In this document: positions 1-6,335 of the stretch, piece by piece
Layout of the letters: each line of letters starts with the position of its first letter
Numbering within the stretch: position 1 is the stretch's first letter
Assembly: GCA_017394475.1 (NCBI GenBank)
Contig: JAFPYQ010000249.1
Span: 1 to 10,838 of the forward strand
Source of the DNA: Oscillospiraceae bacterium
Lineage (GTDB): Bacteria > Bacillota > Clostridia > Oscillospirales > Ruminococcaceae
DNA length: 10,838 bases
Direction: 5' to 3'
Made by a program: the position numbers and the translations under genes
The notes under the pieces: generated by a model
The model's input: only the letters and a program-made list of their open reading frames with translations
Told to the model about the DNA's origin: nothing
The model's database searches: none

Positions 1-1058
1 CCTTTCAGGGTGTTCTCATAGAGCATCTTGTAGAGGGCAGATTTGTCAAGCCTGTTGCCGGAAAGCTCTGCGAATTCCTCAAACAGGCGAACCCACGCAT
101 CAAGTTCGCTGCAGCAGTTGTTGCAGTGTACCATAGCAACGGGAGCCCCGTCGGGAGTGGTGACTATATCTATTTCGGGGTATACTCCCTTGAGGTTGTC
201 TTCAAGGACCAGCATGGAGAAAATGGAAGTGCCTGCGGAGATGTTGCCCGTCTTGGGGAGAACGGCGTTGGTAGCCACCATGCCCGTTCCTGCATCGCCC
301 TCGGGAGGGCACAGAGAGATGCCTGCCTTGAGGTCGCCTGCGGGATCGAGGAACTTTGCCCCCGACTCTGTGAGGGAGCCTGCCTTTTCGCCTGCGCTCA
401 GCACTGTTGGGAGGACTGTGAGTATATCCTTGTCAAAGCTGCGGGAGACTGCGGCCTTGTTGAACTTTTCTGCCATAGCCTTGTCATAGCCGCCGCCGTT
501 GATGGGGAACATTCCCGAAGCATCGCCCACGCCCAGGACTCTTTCACCTGTGAGGAGATAGTGGATATATCCCGCAAGTGTGTTGAGGTGTGCTATCTGC
601 GGAACATGAGCCTCACCGTTCAATATTGCCTGATAGATGTGCGCTATGCTCCAGCGCTGGGGGATGTTGAAGCCCAGCAGGGCGGTGAGCTCTGCGGCTG
701 CCTTTTCGGTGGTGGTGTTGCGCCATGTCCTGAAGGGGGAGAGCAGCTTGTCCTCACTGTCGAATGCCATGTAACCGTGCATCATGGCGGATATGCCTAT
801 GCCGCCGAAGGTGTTGGGAACAACGCCGTATTTTTCCTTTATATTCTTTTTCAGATCCGCGTAGCAAGAACGAAGACCGTTGTGTATATCATCGAGGGAA
901 TATGTCCAGTAGCCGTTTTCGAGGCGGTTTTCCCATTCATGGGAGCCGTCGGCTATGGGGGCATAGGTATCATCTGTAAGGCATGCTTTTATACGGGTAG
1001 AGCCGAACTCTATACCCAGAAAGGTACTGCCGTTTGCAATTTTTTCCTGTATGGTCAT
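1..1058 (-). CDS. FGGY-family carbohydrate kinase, 3' end missing
   Basis: The protein would phosphorylate a sugar, most likely a ketopentose or related sugar, with ATP in the cytoplasm. I read 352 codons from ATG at 1056-1058 to the window edge; family members are about 500 residues, so the C-terminal third with most of the ATP site is off-window. Visible are the N-terminal phosphate-binding segment [13 protein letters not shown] (13-25), SAMMHG (90-95) in the place of the SGQMHG of xylulokinases, GDASGMF (178-184) in the substrate region, and EGDAGTG (253-259), whose Asp255 should be the catalytic base. A GGAGG motif lies 5 bases before the ATG. A promoter and a foldable leader lie upstream. 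The family is clear. The substrate is not: xylulokinase or a clostridial-type ribulokinase are the best guesses, and no sugar isomerase or transporter is in view to decide. Confidence 0.88.
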   Translation of the reverse strand, partial: MTIQEKIANGSTFLGIEFGSTRIKACLTDDTYAPIADGSHEWENRLENGYWTYSLDDIHNGLRSCYADLKKNIKEKYGVVPNTFGGIGISAMMHGYMAFDSEDKLLSPFRTWRNTTTEKAAAELTALLGFNIPQRWSIAHIYQAILNGEAHVPQIAHLNTLAGYIHYLLTGERVLGVGDASGMFPINGGGYDKAMAEKFNKAAVSRSFDKDILTVLPTVLSAGEKAGSLTESGAKFLDPAGDLKAGISLCPPEGDAGTGMVATNAVLPKTGNISAGTSIFSMLVLEDNLKGVYPEIDIVTTPDGAPVAMVHCNNCCSELDAWVRLFEEFAELSGNRLDKSALYKMLYENTLK

Positions 1059-1075
1059 GGTTTCCTCCGTTTAAA

Positions 1076-1122
1076 GACCGCATCGGGATAACGTTTCGCA
1101 GCGCTGCCGGTACATCCCGGTC
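1076..1122 (-). promoter_or_regulatory. Imperfect long stem in the sugar kinase leader
   Basis: In the kinase transcript, GACC GGGAT (1122-1114) can pair with ATCCC (1089-1085) and GGTC (1079-1076). This gives a 9-bp helix with a 5-base bulge on the 3' side, enclosing about 24 bases that contain the self-complementary GCAGCGCTGC. It ends 17 bases before the start codon. It could be a leader structure that tunes translation or RNA stability. I recognise no riboswitch class in it, and pairing was judged by eye only. Confidence 0.3.
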
Positions 1123-1151
1123 ACGAGCGGCCGAGAATTCATTTTTTATTA

Positions 1152-1180
1152 ACAATAACACATTGACTGATTATTTTCAA
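1152..1180 (-). promoter_or_regulatory. Probable sigma-A promoter for the sugar kinase
   Basis: On the minus strand TTGAAA (1180-1175) is followed after 17 bases by TATTGT (1157-1152). The -10 is preceded by TG plus one base, an extended -10. Transcription would start near 1145, giving a leader of about 87 bases. The -10 matches the consensus at only 4 of 6 positions, so this is a moderate call. Confidence 0.5.
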
Positions 1181-1424
1181 TGATTTATAATACTGTAATA
1201 GTGACTTATCATACGAAATTTGGATGAGCTTCATCTATCATACTGCACTAATATATGCCCCGAAAATTGTATGATAGGCAATGTATACAAATTTTTGAGC
1301 TTATGTTACAATAAAATGCAGGGAAAATTCACAAGTTTTCGGGAGTATCATAATAATAAATGTATAATATATTACGGTTTAAAGATAATACAAAATAATC
1401 TATGGAAATACAGTATATACGATG
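1181..1424. other. AT-rich gap between divergent promoters, no gene seen
   Basis: This stretch is strongly AT-rich and holds no convincing gene. It contains small palindromes, for example GATGA-GCT-TCATC at 1223-1235, and one copy of ATACTGTA at 1190-1197 that is the reverse complement of the repeated TACAGTAT motif near the GGDEF-EAL promoter. It most likely carries regulator sites for the two divergent genes. Confidence 0.5.
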
Positions 1425-1471
1425 TTGACTTTTTGGAAGGATTTTGGTATAATATATACAAATACAGTATT
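1408..1471. repeat. Two copies of an ATACaGTAT palindrome flanking a promoter
   Basis: AAATACAGTAT occurs exactly at 1406-1416 and 1460-1470, about 54 bases apart. The cores ATAC-A-GTAT are palindromic, and the second extends to AATAC-A-GTATT (1461-1471). One copy ends 8 bases before the -35 box and the other covers the expected transcription start. Paired sites in these places suit a repressor or activator, but the region is AT-rich enough for chance repeats. Confidence 0.35.
1425..1453 (+). promoter_or_regulatory. Strong sigma-A promoter for the GGDEF-EAL gene
   Basis: TTGACT (1425-1430), a 17-base spacer, then TATAAT (1448-1453): 5/6 and 6/6 matches to consensus at ideal spacing. Transcription should start near 1460, leaving a leader of about 130 bases before the ATG at 1592. 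Confidence 0.8.
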
Positions 1472-1591
1472 TTTTGAGCAAATTTGGCTCGATCAGATAC
1501 CTCAACCGCTGCGGATCTGCGCCGCCGTTTCTGAAAACCTTTTCATACAGGGCAGGGCGGTCAGTCCGTGATCGGCAAAGGTGGGACCGGT
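1460..1591 (+). promoter_or_regulatory. Structured GC-rich 5' leader, candidate riboswitch-like element
   Basis: The leader turns abruptly from AT-rich to GC-rich after about 1485 and shows successive pairings by eye. These are GAGC/GCTC (1476-1479, 1487-1490); CAGAT/ATCTG (1494-1498, 1515-1519) with inner CCG/CGG; CCGCC/GGCGG (1522-1526, 1556-1560) enclosing GAAA-ACCT-TTTC; and CGGTC/GACCG (1558-1562, 1585-1589), which would enclose the ribosome binding site AAAGGTGGG (1577-1585). A competing pairing, CGATCA (1490-1495) with TGATCG (1569-1574), is possible. Mutually exclusive helices next to a ribosome binding site suit translational control. It does not look like the GEMM-I or c-di-GMP-II riboswitches as I remember them. 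No folding program was run. Confidence 0.4.
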
Positions 1592-3334
1592 ATGAAAAAG
1601 AATGAAACATCTGCGGGCAGACTCAAGAGCATCGATCAGACGCTCAAAGGCATCACCCGCAATAAAAAAGCACCGAAAGGCCTGTATGTTCTGCTTCTGG
1701 CAATGCATTTCGCTGCATCCTTCATCGTCAGAGTGTGGTCTGCCTCATCGGATACAGTCACTATCGCAGGGCAGACTGTGGGAGTCTATTCATTTTCGGG
1801 AGTGCTCACGGCTCTTGCGAATATGTGTGTCATCGTTATGGTGGTGTATTTCGGGAAGCTGGGCTTCTATACAGCTCTGACGATACTGATGATACAGTTC
1901 CCGTTAGTGCTGAGCAATATCCTCATCAGGCACAATTTTCGCCCCCTACCCGGACTTTTCAACAATCTCTTCACGATATTCGTAATAGTCATCATATATG
2001 TAAATCATTGCAAAGTGGATAAATTCCAGGAAAGGCTCCGCGATCAGGCTGCGACCGATACGCTGACGGGCCTGCCCAACAGATTTGCATGTACAGAGCT
2101 CATAAACAGCCTTGTGGATAGGAAAACTGAATTTGCAGTGGTCTCTGTGGACCTCAACAACTTCAAGAGCATAAATGACACCATGGGGCACAACACAGGC
2201 AATGAGATACTCAAGGAGATAGCCGAGCGCTGGAAAAAGGTGGCAAATGAAAGGCTTTCGGGCACCTATGACTTTGTGGCAAGGCTGGGCGGTGATGAAT
2301 ATGCCATCATTCTGCGCAGCTATGTTTCCGATGATGATCTTTTAAGAGCCATCAGGTACTATCAGTCCGTACTCGAGGAAAAGATGATAGTGGACGGCTG
2401 CGACCTCTATATATCTGGCAGCTTCGGCTATGCGGTGTACCCGCGGGATGCGGACAACGGCCAGACCCTCACATCCTATGCCGATACGGCCATGTATAAG
2501 GCAAAGCGCAGCAAAAGCAGCCATATCGTGCGCTTTACCAATGATATGCTGGAGATAGAGCACACCCTTGAAATAGAGGGCAAAATAAGGGCAGCCCTCA
2601 AAGACAACACCATATACTACAATCTGCAGCCACAGTTCGATATATCCCACGGGCTGAGAGGATTTGAGGCTCTTGCCCGCATGAAGGATACCGACGGCAA
2701 GATCATAAGTCCCGGGGAGTTCATACCCGTTGCGGAGAATGCAGGGCTCATAGACAAGGTGGATGCTGCGGTATTCAGGGGGGCTGCAAAGTTCTTCGGC
2801 GAGCTTATCAGGAAAACAGGGGTTGATATAACCCTGAGCGTAAATGTGTCCGTAAGGCACCTTATGAAAAACGATTTCCTGGATGAACTCAAGGAGATAA
2901 TAAATACCTGCGGTATCCCTGCAGGTCAGCTGGAGATAGAGATAACGGAATCCATCATGATAGATTCCGCGGAAAAGGCTCTGCAGTGCATAAAAGAGAT
3001 CAGGGGCATGGGCATTAAGATAGCCATAGACGATTTCGGCACGGGCTATTCATCCCTCAGCTATCTCAACAACTTTCCCGCAGACCTGCTCAAAGTCGAT
3101 AAGTCCTTTATCGACCGCATGAACATCAGTGATACTTCCAAGCAGTATGTTGAGGCTATAATCTCCATCGGTCACATAATGAATTTCGATGTGATCTCCG
3201 AGGGAGTGGAGGAGGAAGAACAGCTGGAGACCCTGCGCAGCATCGGCTGTGACTATATTCAGGGCTTTATATGGGGCAGACCTCTTTCACCGGAGGATGC
3301 GGAAAAGCTGGTCATGGCTTCTGTCAGTGCATGA
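1592..3334 (+). CDS. Membrane-anchored GGDEF-EAL c-di-GMP enzyme
   Basis: This 580-residue protein should make and/or break cyclic di-GMP at the inner face of the membrane. About four hydrophobic helices (roughly residues 30-48, 67-87, 89-110, 122-139) form an N-terminal membrane domain with no named sensor that I recognise. The GGDEF domain has DLNNFKSIND, GHNTGNE and a GGDEY signature (233-237) with the final F changed to Y. The usual RxxD inhibitory site reads GTYD, so its Arg is missing. The EAL domain looks complete: EAL (359-361), VNVS, EITES, DDFGTG (480-485), LKVDKSFI, EGVE (537-540) and Gln557. Phosphodiesterase activity is therefore likely and cyclase activity possible. I start at ATG 1592, 6 bases after AAAGGTGGG; a GTG at 1568 in the same frame lies before that site and is less likely. 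It has its own promoter and a foldable leader. Confidence 0.93.
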   Translation: MKKNETSAGRLKSIDQTLKGITRNKKAPKGLYVLLLAMHFAASFIVRVWSASSDTVTIAGQTVGVYSFSGVLTALANMCVIVMVVYFGKLGFYTALTILMIQFPLVLSNILIRHNFRPLPGLFNNLFTIFVIVIIYVNHCKVDKFQERLRDQAATDTLTGLPNRFACTELINSLVDRKTEFAVVSVDLNNFKSINDTMGHNTGNEILKEIAERWKKVANERLSGTYDFVARLGGDEYAIILRSYVSDDDLLRAIRYYQSVLEEKMIVDGCDLYISGSFGYAVYPRDADNGQTLTSYADTAMYKAKRSKSSHIVRFTNDMLEIEHTLEIEGKIRAALKDNTIYYNLQPQFDISHGLRGFEALARMKDTDGKIISPGEFIPVAENAGLIDKVDAAVFRGAAKFFGELIRKTGVDITLSVNVSVRHLMKNDFLDELKEIINTCGIPAGQLEIEITESIMIDSAEKALQCIKEIRGMGIKIAIDDFGTGYSSLSYLNNFPADLLKVDKSFIDRMNISDTSKQYVEAIISIGHIMNFDVISEGVEEEEQLETLRSIGCDYIQGFIWGRPLSPEDAEKLVMASVSA

Positions 3335-3337
3335 TAG

Positions 3338-3377
3338 AAAAAATCGCCTTTTGGGTCGATCGGGCCTGAAAGGCGAT
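3338..3377 (-). terminator. Intrinsic terminator oriented leftward (minus strand)
   Basis: ATCGCCTTT (3343-3351) pairs perfectly with AAAGGCGAT (3369-3377) around a 17-base loop. The run of six identical bases lies at 3338-3343 as A on the plus strand, so only minus-strand RNA would have hairpin plus U-tract. On the plus strand it is a bare stem just after the GGDEF-EAL stop and could still act as a 3' stabiliser or weak terminator there. Confidence 0.55.
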
Positions 3378-3411
3378 ATGAATGATATGATGTTCCGAAA
3401 AGGAGAATGAA

Positions 3412-3933
3412 ATGAAAGATATAAAGACCGAACGGCTGGTGCTGAGACCCATGTCAACGGCATATCTGGTGTCAACGCATGAATATGCCTCGGATGAGGA
3501 GACCTGCAGATATATGGTCTATCTCCCCAGTGACAGTATAGAGGATACCCTCTGCTATCTCACAGATGCGCAGGCGGAATTCGGAAAGGAAAAGCCGTCA
3601 TACTATGAAATGGCTGTGTTTCTGGGTGATGTGCATATCGGGGCGGTGAGCCTGTACCTTGATGAAAAACAGACCTCCGGGGAATTCGGCTGGACGATAA
3701 ACAAGAGGTATCAGAGGCAGGGCTACGCCTATGAAGCGGCTGCGGCACTGCTCAGATATGCAGCAGATGGTCTGGGGATACACCATTTCACTGCCCACTG
3801 CGATACGGAGAACATCCCGTCGCAGAAGGTGATGAAAAAGCTGGGGAGGGAGCTGAAAGAGGAACCCGGGGGCAGGAAGAACAAGCTGTCGGATGAGGAG
3901 CGACGGGAGTACCTGTTTGAAATGTATGTGTGA
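3412..3933 (+). CDS. GNAT acetyltransferase, RimJ/RimL type
   Basis: This 173-residue cytoplasmic enzyme should move an acetyl group from acetyl-CoA to an amine, either a protein N-terminus or a small molecule. It opens with the typical KTERLVLRPM segment (5-14). It has the acetyl-CoA pyrophosphate loop RYQRQGYAYEA (99-109) and the late ENIPSQKVMKKLG segment (133-145), where the family usually has N-x-x-S-x-x-V-x-x-K-L-G. The length is normal. AGGAG lies 6 bases before the ATG. The gene is 77 bases after the GGDEF-EAL gene on the same strand and I see no promoter of its own, so co-transcription is possible. Substrate unknown. Its 3' end is only 7 bases from the end of the next, opposite-strand gene. 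Confidence 0.88.
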   Translation: MKDIKTERLVLRPMSTAYLVSTHEYASDEETCRYMVYLPSDSIEDTLCYLTDAQAEFGKEKPSYYEMAVFLGDVHIGAVSLYLDEKQTSGEFGWTINKRYQRQGYAYEAAAALLRYAADGLGIHHFTAHCDTENIPSQKVMKKLGRELKEEPGGRKNKLSDEERREYLFEMYV

Positions 3934-3940
3934 AGATGGG

Positions 3941-4474
3941 TCACTTCCGGTAAGGCTTCGGAATATGGTCATTCACGAGTGAGGACAGATACCCGACAAA
4001 GCCGTTGAACTCGTCGATATCAAAGGGCAGCCCCGCACAGGCTATCTCAAATTCGGTATCATCGTAAAAGGTGTACCAGCCTGTGCTCTTAAAGCCGCAG
4101 CGCTCATAGAAGGCTTTCCGCCGCGAGCGCATATCGCTTTCATCGGATCCATCGGAGCTGTTCGGTGCTTCGTATTCCACCACTATCCGACAGCCCGCGT
4201 TTTCTTCCGTGAGCTGTGAGAGCGCCTTGCTGCCGATGCCCTTTGAGCGCATATCATGCCTTACTGCAAGGTACGCAAGGTAAAGTATGCTTTTGTACCG
4301 CCTGAGAACGATGAACCCCACGGGCTCGTCGCTTTCATATATCCCGCAGACCTGTGCGCCCGTATCAAGAAGGTCGTCAAGGGAATTGCGCTCACATTCG
4401 GGGATGGCTTCGGTGTTTATCTCCTCTAAGAGATGTATGTCGGGCGATGCTCTGGTTATTACTGAAAGTTTCAT
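3941..4474 (-). CDS. GNAT acetyltransferase
   Basis: This is a 177-residue single-domain N-acetyltransferase, not closely related in sequence to its convergent neighbour. The acetyl-CoA loop reads LAYLAVRHDMRSKGIGSKAL (66-85), with R-S-K-G-I-G as the classic R/Q-x-x-G-x-G/A. The RRKAFYERCGF stretch (118-128) is the usual late motif, and a charged linker rich in Asp and Ser (105-117) sits before it. The chosen start is ATG at 4472-4474, preceded by AGGGAAG at about 5-6 bases. The open frame runs on upstream to 4912, but that part lies antisense to ruvC and is not coding. Only 45 bases separate it from the divergent ruvC start. The acceptor substrate cannot be told. Confidence 0.85.
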   Translation of the reverse strand: MKLSVITRASPDIHLLEEINTEAIPECERNSLDDLLDTGAQVCGIYESDEPVGFIVLRRYKSILYLAYLAVRHDMRSKGIGSKALSQLTEENAGCRIVVEYEAPNSSDGSDESDMRSRRKAFYERCGFKSTGWYTFYDDTEFEIACAGLPFDIDEFNGFVGYLSSLVNDHIPKPYRK

Positions 4475-4519
4475 TTGATCTTCCCTAACGGTCGATTTTG
4501 AACGATGATGAGGTGAGTT

Positions 4520-5011
4520 ATGATAATACTGGGTATTGACCCCGGATATGCCATAGTGGGCTATGGAGTGCTGGATTATGACGGGCATGACATAAAGGTC
4601 GTGACCTATGGATCTGTCACCACCGATGCAGATACGCCCTTTCCGCTGCGCCTGTGCGATATATATGACGATATGAACTCCATAATCAGTACATATCATC
4701 CCGACGTGATGAGCATAGAGCGGCTCTATTTCACCACGAACCAGAAAACGGGCATAGATGTGGCGCAGGCCAGGGGAGTCATCATGCTTGCAGCGCAGAA
4801 GGCGGGGATAGAGATACATGAGTACACTCCTCTGCAGGTAAAGCAGTCCGTCACGGGCTATGGCAAGGCTCACAAGCCCCAGGTGATGGAGATGACCCGT
4901 TCCATACTGCATCTCAAAGCAGTCCCCCAGCCCGATGATACGGCGGATGCCTTAGCCCTTGCTATAACTCACGCCCATGCTGCCAATACTCTTGAAAGGC
5001 TGGGCAGATGA
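4520..5011 (+). CDS. ruvC: Crossover junction endodeoxyribonuclease RuvC
   Basis: RuvC is the dimeric Mg2+-dependent nuclease that resolves Holliday junctions made during recombination and fork repair, working with the RuvAB motor. The 163-residue length is normal. The catalytic acids are in place: Asp7 in MIILGIDPG, Glu67 in MSIERLYF, and Asp140 and Asp143 in QPDDTADALALAITH. The basic loop VKQSVTGYGKAHK (107-119) and TNQKTG (73-78) also fit. GAGGTG lies 4 bases before the ATG. ruvA and ruvB, often next to ruvC, are not in the window, so it is an isolated copy here. It is divergent from a GNAT gene across 45 bases, and its promoter may therefore sit inside that gene. Confidence 0.96.
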   Translation: MIILGIDPGYAIVGYGVLDYDGHDIKVVTYGSVTTDADTPFPLRLCDIYDDMNSIISTYHPDVMSIERLYFTTNQKTGIDVAQARGVIMLAAQKAGIEIHEYTPLQVKQSVTGYGKAHKPQVMEMTRSILHLKAVPQPDDTADALALAITHAHAANTLERLGR

Positions 5012-5031
5012 TGCCGCAGCACGGCATCATC
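5007..5031 (+). terminator. Perfect 10-bp stem-loop at the end of ruvC
   Basis: GATGATGCCG (5007-5016) pairs exactly with CGGCATCATC (5022-5031) around a CAGCA loop. The stem includes the ruvC stop codon. No U-run follows on the plus strand (the next bases are ccgacataaaa), so it may be a weak or Rho-assisted terminator, or a 3'-end stabiliser. Confidence 0.45.
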
Positions 5032-5038
5032 CCGACAT

Positions 5039-5071
5039 AAAACATCCGCTCATCCGACAAACGGAGAGCGG
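5039..5071 (-). terminator. Probable terminator after the acylphosphatase operon
   Basis: Read on the minus strand, CCGCTC-T-CCG (5071-5062) pairs with CGG-AT-GAGCGG (5056-5046) around a TTTGT loop: a 9-bp stem with a small internal bulge. It is followed by ATGTTTTATG, a short U-rich tail. It begins 7 bases after the acylphosphatase stop. The tail is weak, so confidence is moderate. Confidence 0.5.
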
Positions 5072-5077
5072 CGCTGT

Positions 5078-5350
5078 TTACCCGATTATACGGAAATCCC
5101 GTTCATCTTCGAGCGGGATATATTTTTTTCTCACATCCGTTATATCCACGAAGCGCCCGGATGAGATCACATCCAGTACGGCGTTTATCTCACTGTCCGT
5201 ACCCTGCAGCTCCATTTCAACGGTGCCGTCATATTCATTTTCCACCCAGCCTGTGAGCCCGTACATGCGGGCAGCCTGTGAGGCACGCCAGCGGAAACCC
5301 ACTCCCTGCACATCTCCGCGGAAGGTGAAATGTATGCGTCTCTTTTCCAT
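5078..5350 (-). CDS. acyP: Acylphosphatase
   Basis: A small 90-residue enzyme that hydrolyses carboxyl-phosphate bonds such as those in acetyl phosphate or carbamoyl phosphate. The signature GDVQGVGFRWRA (12-23) contains the phosphate-binding Arg20. Asn38 in GWVENEYDGTVE (34-45) is the second catalytic residue. The length is typical. The start lies only 5 bases after the moxR stop, and its AAGG ribosome binding site falls within the last moxR codons, so translation is probably coupled. It is the last gene of the FIST operon. Why it is there is unknown; a link to acetyl phosphate or phospho-signalling is only a guess. Confidence 0.95.
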   Translation of the reverse strand: MEKRRIHFTFRGDVQGVGFRWRASQAARMYGLTGWVENEYDGTVEMELQGTDSEINAVLDVISSGRFVDITDVRKKYIPLEDERDFRIIG

Positions 5351-5355
5351 GCCCC

Positions 5356-6303
5356 TTATACCTTAGGCGCAGGCACCTGCAGGGTGATATCGTTGATGAT
5401 GCCCTTTACCTGCTCATCAGTGAGCACCTTTCCCTTGTTACGGGCTGCAATGACCCTGTGGGAGCACACATCTGCGAAGATGAAGCGCACATCGTCGGGT
5501 ATGACAAAATCCCTGCCGCGGAACATGGCGTTGCACTTTGCCATTTTCATGGCGGCGATGGAGCCTCTGGGTGATACACCAAGTTCAAGGCGCTTGTCCT
5601 CCCTTGTGGCTGCGGTAAGGCGGGCAATATAGTCGAACATCTCATCGCTCACATGGATATTGAAGGCAGCCTCCCTGATGGCGAGTATGGTCTCTGCGTT
5701 CATCACTCTTGCAGTCTGTGCCGATGAACTCCTGCGCATTGATTTTGCCTTCAGGATAGCGGCTTCCTCCGCGACCTTGGGGTAGCCTATGGACAGCTTT
5801 ATCATAAAGCGGTCGAGCTGGGATTCCGGAAGGAGCTGTGTGCCTGCGGAGCCGGTGGGGTTCTGTGTGGCAAGGACTATGAACGGCGAGGGCAGCGCCC
5901 TTGTAACGCCGTCTACGGTAACGGTGTATTCCTCCATACATTCAAGGAGGGCGGACTGTGTTTTCGATGATGTTCTGTTGATCTCATCGGCAAGGAAAAG
6001 ATTGCAGAACACTGCTCCGGGGCGGAAAGTGAATTTGCCTGTCTGCCTGTCGGGGATGTTGAATCCTGTCACATCCGCGGGCATAACGTCCGAGGTGAAC
6101 TGCATCCTGTTGTATTCGAGCCCGAGAGCCTTTGAGAAAGCCACTGCGATGGTGGTCTTTCCCACTCCGGGTATATCTTCAAGAAGGATGTGCCCTCCTG
6201 CGCATATGGTCATAAGTATCTTTATGATGATATCATCCTTGCCTATGACATTGCGCTTTATTTCCTCGGTGGCCTTGCGGAGAAGTGTAAGATTTTCGTT
6301 CAT
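5356..6303 (-). CDS. MoxR-family AAA+ ATPase
   Basis: This 315-residue cytoplasmic ATPase belongs to the MoxR group, which usually acts as a chaperone maturing or remodelling partner complexes. Walker A is EDIPGVGKT (42-50), Walker B LFLADEIN (102-109), sensor 1 ATQNP with Asn148, a likely arginine finger in QLDRF (162-166), and sensor 2 in SPRGS (244-248). All look intact. Most MoxR genes sit beside a DUF58 protein, VWA-domain proteins or a transglutaminase; none is here. The partner may be the upstream FIST and chemoreceptor proteins, or may be encoded elsewhere. The ATG has no ribosome binding site at normal distance: AAGGAG (6323-6328) lies 19 bases upstream and no alternative start codon is closer. 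It starts 32 bases after the chemoreceptor gene and is tightly coupled to acyP. Confidence 0.93.
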   Translation of the reverse strand: MNENLTLLRKATEEIKRNVIGKDDIIIKILMTICAGGHILLEDIPGVGKTTIAVAFSKALGLEYNRMQFTSDVMPADVTGFNIPDRQTGKFTFRPGAVFCNLFLADEINRTSSKTQSALLECMEEYTVTVDGVTRALPSPFIVLATQNPTGSAGTQLLPESQLDRFMIKLSIGYPKVAEEAAILKAKSMRRSSSAQTARVMNAETILAIREAAFNIHVSDEMFDYIARLTAATREDKRLELGVSPRGSIAAMKMAKCNAMFRGRDFVIPDDVRFIFADVCSHRVIAARNKGKVLTDEQVKGIINDITLQVPAPKV

Positions 6304-6335
6304 GGTAGCGGTTTGTGTGAAACTCCTTGTATTCG

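Noticed and set aside
126..1091. Long plus-strand open frame of 321 codons opposite the sugar kinase
   Set aside because: The minus-strand frame gives a clear FGGY kinase with catalytic motifs and a good ribosome binding site; the plus frame gives Cys/Gly-rich nonsense and is a shadow.
1220..1477. 85-codon plus-strand frame in the AT-rich gap
   Set aside because: It starts at TTG without a ribosome binding site, has AT-driven composition, and overlaps the strong promoter at 1425-1453.
1460..1591. GEMM-I or c-di-GMP-II riboswitch
   Set aside because: I could not find the conserved GEMM core or the class II pseudoknot bases as I remember them. The structure is kept only as an unclassified candidate.
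1329..1610. Minus-strand frame whose N-terminal half looks protein-like, possible gene remnant over the GC-rich leader
   Set aside because: The plausible part is only about 35 residues, overlaps the GGDEF-EAL start and has no recognisable family or ribosome binding site. The stem-loop explanation fits better.
4475..4912. Upstream extension of the minus-strand GNAT to 323 codons
   Set aside because: The extension is antisense to ruvC. The GNAT motifs and a ribosome binding site support the ATG at 4474.
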